Positions 1 to 8,737 are shown, counted from the stretch's first letter. The stretch: 64,000 bases of DNA from Siminovitchia sediminis (GCF_042680885.1 NZ_JBHUEO010000116.1:10846-74845); one strand, 5' to 3'. Numbers and translations: made by a program. Notes: generated by a model from the letters alone, not told the origin.

Positions 1-18
1 CACCTTCGCTTTTCCTTA

Positions 19-759
19 TCACTCTGCCATTTTCTCCAGGTTTCCGTTTTTATCCATTTTAAATGTAGAGGCCTGGCGATCATCCTCATCAAATAGGACC
101 AGTTTCCTTGCACGATTCAAAATCTTCATCATGGTCTCATAGTCTTCCTGCATGGTAACAGAAGAATCTTCCAGCTCTTCAATTCTGGCTTTGAGCTGTG
201 TATTTTCAGCCGATAGATCTTTGATTTCTCTTTTCAATCTCTCATTCTCACTCTTTAAAATGTCCGCATGGAATTCAGAGTGATGCAGCTGCTGTAAATA
301 GGCAATCACCTGGCCCAAGTTTAGTTGACTGGTACTCTGATTTTCTGGCAGAGAAGACGGAACGGCCACTTCCGAAGCCAGTTCCATATTTTCGCCTGCT
401 GTGTTAAGGCTGGATGGCAAATCCAACATTTCGTCACCGCTGTTACTCAGCGGAGCCTGGATTTCTTCCAATGATGGGACCGGCGGCTGATACAGCAGCT
501 TTTTCTTCCCGCCCTGGTCTTTTCCGAGCAGGCGTTGTCTTTGTTTTCGCTGTTTTTTCGCTAGATCCAGCGCTTTCTCATATTGCTGGCGAACAACGGC
601 ATTCCATCTAAATCCGCAGGCAGCAGATGTCCTGTTCAATTTGTCCCCCACTTCTTCGAATGCATTTAACTGTGTACTTCCTTCACGAACGTGGCGCAGT
701 ACAGTTTCCGCCAATAGCAAATCGTTTTCCTCCGTCCAGGCATCCTGGCGTGTTTTCAT
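19..759 (-). CDS. rsfA: RsfA family prespore-specific transcriptional regulator
   Basis: The 246-aa product has an N-terminal SANT/Myb-like helix-turn-helix segment (about residues 1-60, with WTEENDLLLAE and CGFRWNAVV), a basic linker (KKQRKQRQR), and a C-terminal coiled coil (about 165-215). This is the architecture of the RsfA/YwfN family, which modulates sigma-F/sigma-G genes in the B. subtilis forespore. An upstream TTG keeps the frame open, but it touches the AAGGGAG ribosome site. The ATG three codons later (MKTRQDAW) has normal spacing and matches family N-termini, so I start there. It is divergent from ywfO, as in B. subtilis. A forespore-type promoter may precede it. Confidence 0.9.
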   Translation of the reverse strand: MKTRQDAWTEENDLLLAETVLRHVREGSTQLNAFEEVGDKLNRTSAACGFRWNAVVRQQYEKALDLAKKQRKQRQRLLGKDQGGKKKLLYQPPVPSLEEIQAPLSNSGDEMLDLPSSLNTAGENMELASEVAVPSSLPENQSTSQLNLGQVIAYLQQLHHSEFHADILKSENERLKREIKDLSAENTQLKARIEELEDSSVTMQEDYETMMKILNRARKLVLFDEDDRQASTFKMDKNGNLEKMAE

Positions 760-794
760 TTCATTCAACTCCCTTATTTACAAGTTCTTACTCC

Positions 795-824
795 AAGCAT
801 GTACAAATCATTCATTTTTTATAC
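795..824 (-). promoter_or_regulatory. Possible forespore (sigma-F/G) promoter of rsfA
   Basis: On the minus strand GGTATA and CATGCTT are separated by 18 nt, resembling the TGNATA-18-CATACTA layout used by sigma-G and overlapping sigma-F. It lies about 35 nt upstream of the rsfA start. The assignment is from pattern and gene role only. Confidence 0.4.
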
Positions 825-959
825 CAATATGGCAATAAATTGATAGTTTTTCATAAAAGATCAACCGTAATGACTGTTTTTTAGTTCCTTTTCCTTCCCT
901 TTCCTTTGACAAAAGTTACCGCTATAATAGAAACATGATAGAAAGTGAGAGGGAAGCTG

Positions 960-2261
960 ATGTTGGATTCCAGTTTCAAATTAAGCGAGGAAAAAGTATT
1001 TAAAGATCCTGTCCATGGCTATGTCCACGTTCGTGATAAACTGATCTGGGATCTCATTGGCACGAGAGAATTTCAACGGCTCCGCCGGATTAAACAGCTT
1101 GGAACCACGTATTTGACCTTTCACGGTGCGGAACACAGCCGATTCAGCCATTCGCTTGGTGTATATGAGATTATCAGGCAGATTATTGATGAAGTGTTTG
1201 AAGGCCATCCCGAGTGGGACGACGGCGAAAGGCTGCTCTCCCTTTGTGCGGCACTCCTTCATGATTTGGGGCATGGTCCATTTTCCCACTCCTTTGAAAA
1301 AGTATTTGATTTGGATCATGAGCAATTTACAAAGAAAATTATTTTGGAAGATACAGAAGTGAACCGTGTCCTTCGGTCGGCTGGAGCTGATTTCCCGCGA
1401 AGAGTGGCAGAAGTGATTGGAAAGACGTACAATGACAAGCTTGTTGTAAGCTTGATCTCAAGCCAGATTGATGCGGATCGAATGGACTACTTGCAAAGAG
1501 ATGCATATTTTACAGGTGTCAGCTACGGTCATTTTGATATGCAGCGGATCATGCGTGTCATGAGGCCGAAAGAAGACCATGTTGTATTTAAATCCAGCGG
1601 TATGCATGCTGTCGAAGACTATATCATGAGCCGTTATCAAATGTACTGGCAGGTCTATTTTCATCCTGTTACTCGGAGTGCAGAAGTGATTTTGACCAAA
1701 ATCCTTCAGCGAGTCAAAGCGTTGTTTCAGGAGGATTATCCATTTAAACAGGAGCCTGTCCATTTTCGTTCACTCTTCGAAGGGGATGTGACACTGCAGG
1801 ACTACTTAAAGTTGGATGAGCCGGTGATTCTCTACTACTTCCACATGTGGGAAGAGGAAGATGATCCTATTTTGCGTGATTTATCAAGGCGCTTTATGGA
1901 CCGGGACTTATTTAAATATGTGGAATTTGATCCTGCTCAACATTATAAAACGTTGAGGGAACTTGAAGATTTATTCCGAAAAGCCGATATAGATCCTGAA
2001 TATTATTTAGCTGTTGATTCTTCGTCAGACTTGCCGTATGATTTTTATCGGCCGGGGGAGGAAGAAGAGCGGCTGCCCATTCATCTGCTCATGCCGAATG
2101 GAGAACTATCTGAACTGTCAAGGGAATCTACCGTTGTTCAGGCTATTTCCGGAAAAAGAAGAACCGATCATAAATTATATTACCCCAAGGATTTGCTGAT
2201 AGACCCATCGGGTAATACAGAGCTAAAGCAACAGATCCTGTCTGTTTTGAGAAAATTTTAA
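960..2261 (+). CDS. ywfO: HD-domain phosphohydrolase (dNTPase-like), YwfO
   Basis: The 433-aa protein belongs to the HD superfamily of metal-dependent phosphohydrolases, close to deoxynucleoside triphosphate triphosphohydrolases. The signature is clear: GAEHSRFSHSLGV near residue 58, the HD pair in LLHDLGHGPFSHSFE near residue 101, and a distal Asp in SSQIDADRMDYLQRDAYF. The C-terminal half is a family-specific extension. An in-frame GTG at 945 would add five residues, but it overlaps the AGAGGG ribosome site, so the ATG at 960 is preferred. The gene is divergent from rsfA and followed by ywgA after 26 nt, suggesting cotranscription. The physiological substrate is not evident from sequence. 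Confidence 0.88.
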   Translation: MLDSSFKLSEEKVFKDPVHGYVHVRDKLIWDLIGTREFQRLRRIKQLGTTYLTFHGAEHSRFSHSLGVYEIIRQIIDEVFEGHPEWDDGERLLSLCAALLHDLGHGPFSHSFEKVFDLDHEQFTKKIILEDTEVNRVLRSAGADFPRRVAEVIGKTYNDKLVVSLISSQIDADRMDYLQRDAYFTGVSYGHFDMQRIMRVMRPKEDHVVFKSSGMHAVEDYIMSRYQMYWQVYFHPVTRSAEVILTKILQRVKALFQEDYPFKQEPVHFRSLFEGDVTLQDYLKLDEPVILYYFHMWEEEDDPILRDLSRRFMDRDLFKYVEFDPAQHYKTLRELEDLFRKADIDPEYYLAVDSSSDLPYDFYRPGEEEERLPIHLLMPNGELSELSRESTVVQAISGKRRTDHKLYYPKDLLIDPSGNTELKQQILSVLRKF

Positions 2262-2287
2262 TTGATAGTGGGGGTTGAGCAACTATT

Positions 2288-2800
2288 ATGCTGTATGATC
2301 ATCAAAAGTTAATGAGTGTGTTTGCCTTGGCCGGAGAAATTGTGGGCAGAAAAAAGCTCCAGAAGATGGTGTTTATCGCAAAGAAAATGAAATTTCCCTT
2401 TCAGGAAAAATTTGAATTTCATTTTTACGGCCCTTACTCAGAGGAACTAACATTAAGAGTTGAAGAATTGTGCAATATTGGTTTTGTAAAAGAAGTAAAA
2501 GAGGATAAAGGCGGCTACAGTCAGTATCGTTATTCGATCACACCGTCCGGACATGAGTTTTTTGAATCCGAATCCATTGCGATCCCCCAGCTAAAAGAAT
2601 GCCTGACGTACATGAATGAACAGAGCTCCCGTTTTTTAGAGCTGGTTTCCACCATTTTATATTTTGAAGATTTACCTCAAGACGAAGTCATTGCAAAAGT
2701 AGCGGAACTGAAAAGGAAACAAAATTATTCCCTGGAGGAAATCGACCAAGCATACATATACATAGACAAATTGAGAAAGACAGCTGATTCGCACGTGTAG
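2288..2800 (+). CDS. ywgA: YwgA family protein of unknown function
   Basis: The 170-aa soluble protein matches the YwgA family in length and in the pattern GRKKLQKMVFIAKK followed by FHFYGPYSEEL. That pattern resembles the N-terminal region of the SocA/Panacea-like (DUF4065) group seen in antitoxin-like and phage proteins. That relation is an inference, and no toxin gene lies beside it. It follows ywfO closely, with a weak ribosome site (GGGGTTGAG) about 10 nt before the ATG. The stop codon lies inside the loop of a hairpin that probably ends the transcript. No function is established. Confidence 0.75.
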   Translation: MLYDHQKLMSVFALAGEIVGRKKLQKMVFIAKKMKFPFQEKFEFHFYGPYSEELTLRVEELCNIGFVKEVKEDKGGYSQYRYSITPSGHEFFESESIAIPQLKECLTYMNEQSSRFLELVSTILYFEDLPQDEVIAKVAELKRKQNYSLEEIDQAYIYIDKLRKTADSHV

Positions 2801-2817
2801 CGAGTAAGCTGTCTTTC
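2775..2817 (+). terminator. Hairpin at the end of ywgA
   Basis: GAAAGACAGCT (2775-2785) and AGCTGTCTTTC (2807-2817) form a perfect 11-bp stem whose loop contains the ywgA stop codon. The following bases are not a strong T tract, so this may be a processing or stability hairpin as much as an intrinsic terminator. Confidence 0.55.
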
Positions 2818-2897
2818 CGGATGATGAGCAGAACATGCGCCATTGTCAGTAAGCAGGTCCCTGCACTTTAAACTTTAAGAGGTGTCATGGCCTGAAA

Positions 2898-3040
2898 CCG
2901 GGTGGGGGCGTATAGAAACGTCTGCTATAGCAGGCTGTTAAAAAAGTTTATGTAATAGCCGGCTTAAAGTGTGAAAACACCGAATGTATAAACTTTTTTA
3001 GCGTATAACCTTACAGTCCGGTCTCATACGCCTCTGCCGG
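2898..3040. repeat. Nested inverted repeat between convergent genes
   Basis: The stretch between ywgA (+) and the tautomerase gene (-) holds nested palindromes. A perfect 13-bp pair TAAAAAAGTTTAT (2939-2951) / ATAAACTTTTTTA (2988-3000) is enclosed by GGCGTAT (2907-2913) / ATACGCC (3026-3032) and CCGG (2898-2901) / CCGG (3037-3040). CTGCTATAGCAG (2922-2933) is a further perfect palindrome. Placement between convergent genes fits a two-way terminator, and the nested ends also fit a small MITE-like insertion. Confidence 0.6.
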
Positions 3041-3051
3041 CTGCAAATAAA

Positions 3052-3237
3052 TTACTGATCGCTGGCTCTTTTTCCGGCAACGGCGAAATGGTTTTTAGCC
3101 ATTTCTTCGATCACGACTGTGACTGCTTCTTTGGATGCTCCTGTTGTGTCAACAACAGCGTCTGTCACCTTTTCCACCAGTGCCTTTTTCTGGTCATCTG
3201 AACGTCCTTCCAGCATTTGTACAGTAATAATTGGCAT
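3052..3237 (-). CDS. ywhB: 4-oxalocrotonate tautomerase family protein
   Basis: The 61-aa product begins MPIITVQML. Pro-2 becomes the catalytic amino-terminal proline of the tautomerase superfamily after Met removal. The body has the usual beta-alpha-beta length and the conserved VTVVIEEM strand. The frame is open further upstream, but only this ATG has a correctly spaced ribosome site (AAGGAGG), and only it places Pro first. It corresponds to B. subtilis YwhB, which tautomerises 2-hydroxymuconate in vitro but whose natural substrate is unknown. It lies between convergent ywgA and divergent ywhC. Confidence 0.88.
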   Translation of the reverse strand: MPIITVQMLEGRSDDQKKALVEKVTDAVVDTTGASKEAVTVVIEEMAKNHFAVAGKRASDQ

Positions 3238-3372
3238 ACTCTGATCCTCCTTGTAAATATCGTACATAAAAAGTGTATGCATTTTTTTCTGTTGGCGCAA
3301 GAACAATGAGGAATATATAAATATCTTGTATAATGAACCAATAGAAATAAGTGATCAAAAGGGGCTGGATAT

Positions 3373-4029
3373 GTGGAGAGATTTCTTGCGTTTCCTTTAG
3401 AACAAATACCGCTTGTAGCTGCTGTATTATTAATAGCTTTTACGGTGCATGAATTTGCACACGCCTATACAGCGTACAAATTTGGGGACACCACTGCAAA
3501 AGAACAAGGGAGGCTTACCCTGAATCCCATCCAGCATCTGGATCCGATTGGAACGCTTCTGATTTTTATTGCAGGATTCGGCTGGGCACGGCCTGTACCT
3601 GTGAATCGCTACCATTTTAAAAATCCGAGACTTGCCGGCATCTTGGTTTCTCTCATGGGACCAATCAGTAATTTTGTTCTGGCTTTTCTGGGGACAGCTA
3701 TTCTTGTTGTGCTCATGGTTTCCGGACTGTCGGCGGAGCTCCCGATTTTTGTCACACAGTTTTTTAATTTATTCATTTGGCTGAATGTACTGCTGTTTGT
3801 TTTTAATCTGCTCCCCGTACCGCCTCTGGATGGTTATCGGATTGTTGAGGATCTGGTCTCTCCTTCGCTCAGGGCTAAAATGACGAGGTATGAACAGTAC
3901 GGATCCCTAATCTTTTTGATCTTGGTTATCACGCCATTGTCGCGTTATACGATCAGTCCGATCTTAAATACGGTTGTCCCGTTCTTTGTGAACAGCATAC
4001 AAAGTATAATTGTCATGTTATTGAGATAG
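3373..4029 (+). CDS. ywhC: Site-2-protease-like membrane metalloprotease (M50), YwhC
   Basis: This is a 218-aa polytopic membrane protein of the rhomboid-independent M50/S2P type. The zinc motif HEFAH occurs at about residue 26 in the first membrane segment. The distal metal ligand motif is LLPVPPLDGYRI near residue 152, and four to five hydrophobic segments are visible. The start is GTG after AAGGGG. In family members this fold cleaves transmembrane helices, but this compact subgroup lacks a PDZ domain and has no defined substrate. The order ywhB-ywhC-ywhD is as in B. subtilis. Confidence 0.88.
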   Translation: MERFLAFPLEQIPLVAAVLLIAFTVHEFAHAYTAYKFGDTTAKEQGRLTLNPIQHLDPIGTLLIFIAGFGWARPVPVNRYHFKNPRLAGILVSLMGPISNFVLAFLGTAILVVLMVSGLSAELPIFVTQFFNLFIWLNVLLFVFNLLPVPPLDGYRIVEDLVSPSLRAKMTRYEQYGSLIFLILVITPLSRYTISPILNTVVPFFVNSIQSIIVMLLR

Positions 4030-4051
4030 AAAAAAAGGAGGTAACTTATGC

Positions 4052-4564
4052 ATGGCAGAAAAAAAGAGAAAGCTGGAATTTAATATTATCAAAGATGACC
4101 CAACCATGGGTCATAAAGGATATGGTGTGGGGTCTCTAAGCTTGGAAAACATCACACCTGTACTGCTGGATGCAGAGGCAGGGGAGGCGTGGATCGAAGA
4201 GCAAGCGATGCATGCCCGCAGCAAGACGGAGCGCGGAGTAAAATATGTCAAGGACAGAAATGAGTTTCCCGAAGACGGAGCAAAAAAATACTGGGTTATT
4301 TGGGTCGCGGTTGATATTAAGGAAGAAGGCCCGTATTATGCAGGTATCGGAGCCTGTGAACTATTAATAAATCGTCCGGCACGCCGAGGATTTAAATCCA
4401 TGCCGGAACATGTCAACCATATGGACAAGGCAATGAAGGGAATGGTCATTGTCGATCATATGGATGCTAAATCCCGTAAAGTTCTTGCAGATTTCCTGAA
4501 AGACCATGACAAGGGAATGTGGGAGCGTTCAAGTGCTGAGTTAAAAGAATCATTTGAAAAATAA
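4052..4564 (+). CDS. ywhD: YwhD family protein
   Basis: The 170-aa soluble protein (MAEKKRKLEFNIIKDD start) is recognisable as YwhD by length, by the GHKGYGVGSLSLENITPV segment, and by position after ywhC. The ribosome site AAGGAGG is 10 nt upstream of the chosen ATG. An ATG four bases earlier is out of frame. No catalytic motif is evident and the function is unknown. It is 22 nt after ywhC and probably in the same transcript. Confidence 0.85.
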   Translation: MAEKKRKLEFNIIKDDPTMGHKGYGVGSLSLENITPVLLDAEAGEAWIEEQAMHARSKTERGVKYVKDRNEFPEDGAKKYWVIWVAVDIKEEGPYYAGIGACELLINRPARRGFKSMPEHVNHMDKAMKGMVIVDHMDAKSRKVLADFLKDHDKGMWERSSAELKESFEK

Positions 4565-4675
4565 TGGATGAAGTGTAATTTTGAACAATCTATGACAAAG
4601 GAACAAGGGTCCCTTGCCGATTAATGGGAAAGTCAGTAAACTGGATATAGTTTGCACAAATGCAAACTGGGACAC

Positions 4676-4796
4676 AAGAAAAGCGGAGGCTCCTTGCTCA
4701 GCCCCGACAAGCATAAGACAAGCACAGAAGAAGGCGTAGTTTGCCTTCGGCTGTGGTGGGCTTATGACCTCGAGGAGCTAGGCGCAGCAGCTGGAC
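4676..4796. repeat. Dispersed hairpin repeat, divergent first unit
   Basis: This first unit begins AAGAAAAGCGG like the two next units but differs inside. It shares GAAGGCG-N-TGCCTTC, GACCTCGAG and AGCTGGAC blocks with them. CATAAG...CTTATG and CACAG...CTGTG arms make it a long imperfect hairpin. Related sequence occurs in the opposite orientation near 42390-42670. Confidence 0.7.
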
Positions 4797-4918
4797 AAGA
4801 AAAGCGGAGACCGCCCGATTATCGGCGACAAGCGCTGGAGGGCTGGCTGGAGAAGGCGTTTTTTGCCTTCTCTGGCCAGACTGAAGCGACCTCGAGCCGA
4901 TGGCGGCCGTAGCTGGAC
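4797..4918. repeat. 122-bp tandem hairpin repeat, copy 1
   Basis: This copy is nearly identical to 4919-5040: I count two substitutions in 122 bp. It folds on itself through GAAGGC/GCCTTC, CTGGC/GCCAG and outer GCCGCC/GGCGGC arms. It has no credible ORF. Confidence 0.85.
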
Positions 4919-5040
4919 AAGAAAAGCGGAGGCCGCCCGATTATCGGCGACAAGCGCTGGAGGTCTGGCTGGAGAAGGCGTTTTTTGCCTTCTCTGGCCA
5001 GACTGAAGCGACCTCGAGCCGATGGCGGCCGTAGCTGGAC
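4919..5040. repeat. 122-bp tandem hairpin repeat, copy 2
   Basis: This is a direct tandem copy of 4797-4918. The central arms GTCTGGC and GCCAGAC enclose GAAGGC-gtttttt-GCCTTC, and the outer arms GGCCGCC...ATCGGC pair with GCCGAT...GGCGGCC. A partial AGAAAAGCG follows at the right edge, as if a further unit were truncated. Confidence 0.85.
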
Positions 5041-5065
5041 AGTAGAAAAGCGAAAGTTCCAAATC

Positions 5066-5099
5066 AAAAAAACTTGAGGCCGCACACCTCAAGTTTTTT
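5066..5099 (+). terminator. Rho-independent terminator before the ABC exporter genes
   Basis: CTTGAGG (5073-5079) pairs with CCTCAAG (5087-5093). It is flanked by seven A and six T, so it could work in both directions. It probably ends the ywhC-ywhD transcript after the repeats. Confidence 0.8.
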
Positions 5100-5186
5100 G
5101 CTGTTTACCGTAATATCATTTCTAAAAAAAGTAGTTTTTGCTTTCGATAAAAGTTATGATGAGAACAAACAAATGCGGGAAGTGAA

Positions 5187-6908
5187 ATGAAAGTGATGAA
5201 GCCTCTTAAACCGTATGGTCTGCATATAACAGCAGTGGTTCTCTTAACGCTCGGGGGGATTATGCTGGAGCTGCTGCTCCCTACTTTAATGGCAAATGTG
5301 GTGGATATTGGAATTGTGAATGGAGATATGCCCTACATTTTAAGGACGGGCGGTCTTATGCTGCTTTTAGCTTTTATAGCCATAATCCTCATGACAGGGG
5401 TCTCATTTTTTGCCTCTAAAACTGCCCAGGGGTTCGGGAGAGATATTAGACGGAGTTTATTTGTGAATGTAGAAAGTTTTTCCCTGCAGACGTTTGAAAA
5501 AGTTGGTACAGCTTCATTAATCACCAGGTCAACGAATGATGTGAAACAAGTCCAAGATGTCTTAAATATGATGCTGCGTATGATGACAAGGGCCCCGTTG
5601 ATGCTGGTCGGCGGTATCATTATGGCGGTGACGAGGGAACCGGGGTTATCCTCGGTTTTTTTAGGAGCCTTGCCGTTGCTGGCGCTTTTAATTTTTATCA
5701 TTTCCAGAAAAGCCATACCTTTATTTGTGTCTTTACAAAAAAAGACAGACCGATTGAATCTGATTGTCCGCGAGAACTTGACAGGGGTCCGTGTCATACG
5801 TGCCTTTAATCGTGCAATCCGTGAGAGAAAGCGTTTTGATGCTGCGAATATGGATTTTCGCAATACAGGAATACAAGTTAATAAAATGATGGCCGTGATG
5901 TTTCCCGTGATGATGATTGTCATGAATTTTACAAACATTGCCATCGTTTGGTTTGGAGCGGTGCGCATTGATCAGGGAATTATGCAGGTCGGGAACTTGA
6001 TGGCTTTTTTGCAGTACTCCATGATGATCTTAATGTCACTGATCATGCTGTCTTTCGGCTTTATTATGATACCTCGTGCGAAAGCTTCAATGGATAGAAT
6101 CATTGAAGTGCTCAATATGGAAAATGACATATTTGATCCAGAGCAGCCAAAGGCCTGCCAAGGTGAGGGAAATGTTGAGTTTAAAGAGGTAACGTTCAGA
6201 TATGAGGGTGCAGAAAAACCGGTTCTTCACCGGATTTCTTTCACAGCCAAAAAAGGCGAGACAACTGCGATTATTGGAAGTACCGGATCCGGAAAATCCA
6301 CTCTGCTTCAACTGATACCGAGGTTTTACGATGTCGGGAGCGGAGCAGTTTACGTGGACGGTGTAGATGTCCGGGAGATGTCCCAGCAGGAATTGAGAGC
6401 AAAAATGGGCTACGTTCCTCAAAAAGCTTTTTTATTCAGTGGAACACTGCTGGAAAATTTGCGGTATGGGAACAAAACGGCTACTGAAAACGAAATCTGG
6501 GAAGCACTTGATATTGCCCAGGCTTCAGAATTTATAAGGGAAAAAGAAGAAGGAATCCGCTTCATGATCGAGCAGGGAGGAGCGAACCTGTCGGGAGGCC
6601 AAAAGCAGAGACTGTCTATCGCCCGAGCGTTGATCAGAAAACCGGAAATCTATTTATTTGATGACAGTTTCTCCGCCTTGGATACTAAAACAGATGCAGC
6701 GTTAAGAGCAGAGCTGAACAAGGTGACAAAGGATGCGACAGTGATTGTAGTCGCCCAGCGGGTAAGTACTGTGATGGACGCAGATCAGATCATCGTTCTT
6801 GAGGAAGGAGAAGTAGCCGGGATCGGCACTCATCAGGAACTGGTGGGACAAAACCGCATTTATCAGGAAATTGTAGCTTCTCAGCATGCAGAGGAGGAAG
6901 GAGCATGA
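5187..6908 (+). CDS. ABC exporter half-transporter, degenerate-site partner (YfiB-like)
   Basis: The 573-aa protein has an N-terminal six-helix exporter domain (about 1-310) and a C-terminal nucleotide-binding domain: Walker A GSTGSGKST near 365, signature LSGGQKQR near 468, and a Walker B ending LFDDSFSALD near 490. The usual catalytic Glu after Walker B is Asp here. That is typical of the inactive-site half of heterodimeric exporters such as BmrC/TM287. It overlaps the next gene by four bases. Length and pairing resemble B. subtilis YfiB-YfiC. The exported substrate (drug or lipid-like compound) cannot be deduced. The first ATG is used; a second ATG at codon 4 is also possible. Confidence 0.88.
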   Translation: MKVMKPLKPYGLHITAVVLLTLGGIMLELLLPTLMANVVDIGIVNGDMPYILRTGGLMLLLAFIAIILMTGVSFFASKTAQGFGRDIRRSLFVNVESFSLQTFEKVGTASLITRSTNDVKQVQDVLNMMLRMMTRAPLMLVGGIIMAVTREPGLSSVFLGALPLLALLIFIISRKAIPLFVSLQKKTDRLNLIVRENLTGVRVIRAFNRAIRERKRFDAANMDFRNTGIQVNKMMAVMFPVMMIVMNFTNIAIVWFGAVRIDQGIMQVGNLMAFLQYSMMILMSLIMLSFGFIMIPRAKASMDRIIEVLNMENDIFDPEQPKACQGEGNVEFKEVTFRYEGAEKPVLHRISFTAKKGETTAIIGSTGSGKSTLLQLIPRFYDVGSGAVYVDGVDVREMSQQELRAKMGYVPQKAFLFSGTLLENLRYGNKTATENEIWEALDIAQASEFIREKEEGIRFMIEQGGANLSGGQKQRLSIARALIRKPEIYLFDDSFSALDTKTDAALRAELNKVTKDATVIVVAQRVSTVMDADQIIVLEEGEVAGIGTHQELVGQNRIYQEIVASQHAEEEGA

Positions 6909-8737
6909 GCCAGCACCGTGGCCGAGCCGGCTACAGGCCGGGGGGCGGAAGGCATGGGATCGCGCCGGTTGAAAAACCAAAAGAATTTAAAAAAACACTT
7001 AAAAGATTGGCCGGCTATTTAAAGCCGCGTAAATACCAGCTTATACTGGTAACGTCTGCTGCCGTTTTCTCTACACTTTTTAATGTAATCACACCGAAGC
7101 TGCTGGGGGATGCCACCACGTCCATTTTTTCCAGCATTACTACCGGCACAGGCATTGACTTCAACTTTCTGCAAAATCTTCTGCTGATATTATTGGTTCT
7201 TTATGTGATTTCAGCAGCCTTTTCGTATGTGCAGCAGTATTTAATGGCCGGAGTTTCACAAAAAACAACGGCTGAAATGAGAAGTGAAGTTTATGAGAAA
7301 TTGGCTCGGATGCCACTGAGCTACTATGACCGTCACCCTCACGGGGACATCTTAAGCAGGGCGATTAACGACATTGATAATATTAACAATTCGATCCAGC
7401 AGGCGCTGTCACAGCTGATCACTTCTTTTATTGCCATTATTGGTACGATCATCATGATGCTTATCATCAGTCCGGTGCTGACACTCGTTGTATTGATCAC
7501 GTTTCCCTTGAGTGCTTTGGTTATCCGGTTTGTCGCAGCTTTTTCCCAAAAACATTTTATAAACCAGCAGAAGGAATTGGGGAATGTCAATGGGCATATT
7601 GAAGAAATGTTTTCCGGTCATCAGGTCGTCAAAGCTTTTGGGCATGAAAAAACAGCGATTAAAGAATTTGACGAAATCAACGACCGGCTCTATCAAGCAG
7701 GCTGGAGAGCTCAATTTATAAGCGGCATCATGATGCCGCTCATGAACTTTGTGGGAAACCTCGGTTATGTCTTCGTCAGCATCATTGGAGGACTGCTTGT
7801 GTTGAACGGCAGTATCAGGATTGGGGATGTTCAGGCATTTATTCAATATTCCCAACAGCTTACACATCCGATGACACAGGCCGCTGGGATTGCCAACATG
7901 ATTCAGACCGCACTGGCATCGGCTGAAAGAGTGTTTCACCTGCTTGATGAAGATGAGGAGAGGAAAGAGGAGCCGTCTCCAGTAGATCTGGAACAGCTGC
8001 AGGGAAGAATTACCTTTGAGAATGTCCGTTTTGGCTATGAAAAAGATCAGCCGATTATCAAAGATTTGAATCTTGAAGTGGAGCCCGGCCAGATGATTGC
8101 AATCGTCGGCCCAACAGGAGCCGGTAAAACAACCATTATCAATCTATTAATGAGATTTTACGAACTCGACAGCGGCCGTATTTTGATAGATGGCCACGAT
8201 ATCAGCAGTTTGACCCGCGAGCAGGTAAGATCTTTGTTTGCTATGGTTCTTCAGGATACATGGCTGTTCAACGGAACAATCAGGGACAATATTGCCTATG
8301 GACGCGAAGGTGCCAGCGAGGAGGAAGTCATTCAGGCTGCGAAAAATGCCTATGCAGATGAATTCATCCGAACACTGTCTAAAGGGTATGATACGGTTCT
8401 TGGCGAGGATGCATCAAATCTTTCCCAGGGCCAACGCCAGCTGATCACGATTGCAAGAGCTATTTTATCGGATCCAAAAATTTTAATATTAGACGAAGCG
8501 ACAAGCAGTGTCGATACCCGGACAGAAATGAATATTCAACAGGCGATGAATGCACTGATGGCCGGCCGTACAAGTTTCGTCATTGCCCACCGTCTATCCA
8601 CGATTAGGGATGCAGATATCATTTTGGTCTTAAAAGATGGGGATATTATTGAAAAAGGTCCACATGATGAACTGATGAAATTGAATGGTTTTTATGCGGA
8701 TCTTTATAGAAGCCAGTTTAGCGGGAGGGCAAGTTAA
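6905..8737 (+). CDS. ABC exporter half-transporter, catalytic partner (YfiC-like)
   Basis: The 610-aa protein has a basic N-terminal extension of about 40 residues, six membrane helices, then an ATPase domain with Walker A GPTGAGKTT near 401, signature LSQGQRQ near 505, and Walker B ILDEATSSVD near 528. It has the catalytic Glu that its partner lacks, so the pair should form one competent and one degenerate ATP site. The ATG overlaps the upstream TGA (ATGA), implying translational coupling and equal amounts of the halves. The pair interrupts the otherwise B. subtilis-like order between ywhD and pbpG. The substrate is unknown. Confidence 0.88.
   Translation: MSQHRGRAGYRPGGGRHGIAPVEKPKEFKKTLKRLAGYLKPRKYQLILVTSAAVFSTLFNVITPKLLGDATTSIFSSITTGTGIDFNFLQNLLLILLVLYVISAAFSYVQQYLMAGVSQKTTAEMRSEVYEKLARMPLSYYDRHPHGDILSRAINDIDNINNSIQQALSQLITSFIAIIGTIIMMLIISPVLTLVVLITFPLSALVIRFVAAFSQKHFINQQKELGNVNGHIEEMFSGHQVVKAFGHEKTAIKEFDEINDRLYQAGWRAQFISGIMMPLMNFVGNLGYVFVSIIGGLLVLNGSIRIGDVQAFIQYSQQLTHPMTQAAGIANMIQTALASAERVFHLLDEDEERKEEPSPVDLEQLQGRITFENVRFGYEKDQPIIKDLNLEVEPGQMIAIVGPTGAGKTTIINLLMRFYELDSGRILIDGHDISSLTREQVRSLFAMVLQDTWLFNGTIRDNIAYGREGASEEEVIQAAKNAYADEFIRTLSKGYDTVLGEDASNLSQGQRQLITIARAILSDPKILILDEATSSVDTRTEMNIQQAMNALMAGRTSFVIAHRLSTIRDADIILVLKDGDIIEKGPHDELMKLNGFYADLYRSQFSGRAS

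Noticed and set aside
906..928. TTGACA...TATAAT pair before ywfO
   Set aside because: The hexamers are only 11 bp apart, too close for a sigma-A promoter; I could not find a better partner for either.
2288..2800. ywgA as an antitoxin of a toxin-antitoxin pair
   Set aside because: The resemblance to the SocA/Panacea group is suggestive only, the protein is long conserved beside ywfO in Bacillus, and no toxin candidate is adjacent.
4652..5092. Open frames on both strands in the 122-bp repeat array
   Set aside because: They exist because the repeat unit lacks stops; composition is repetitive and no start site is supported.
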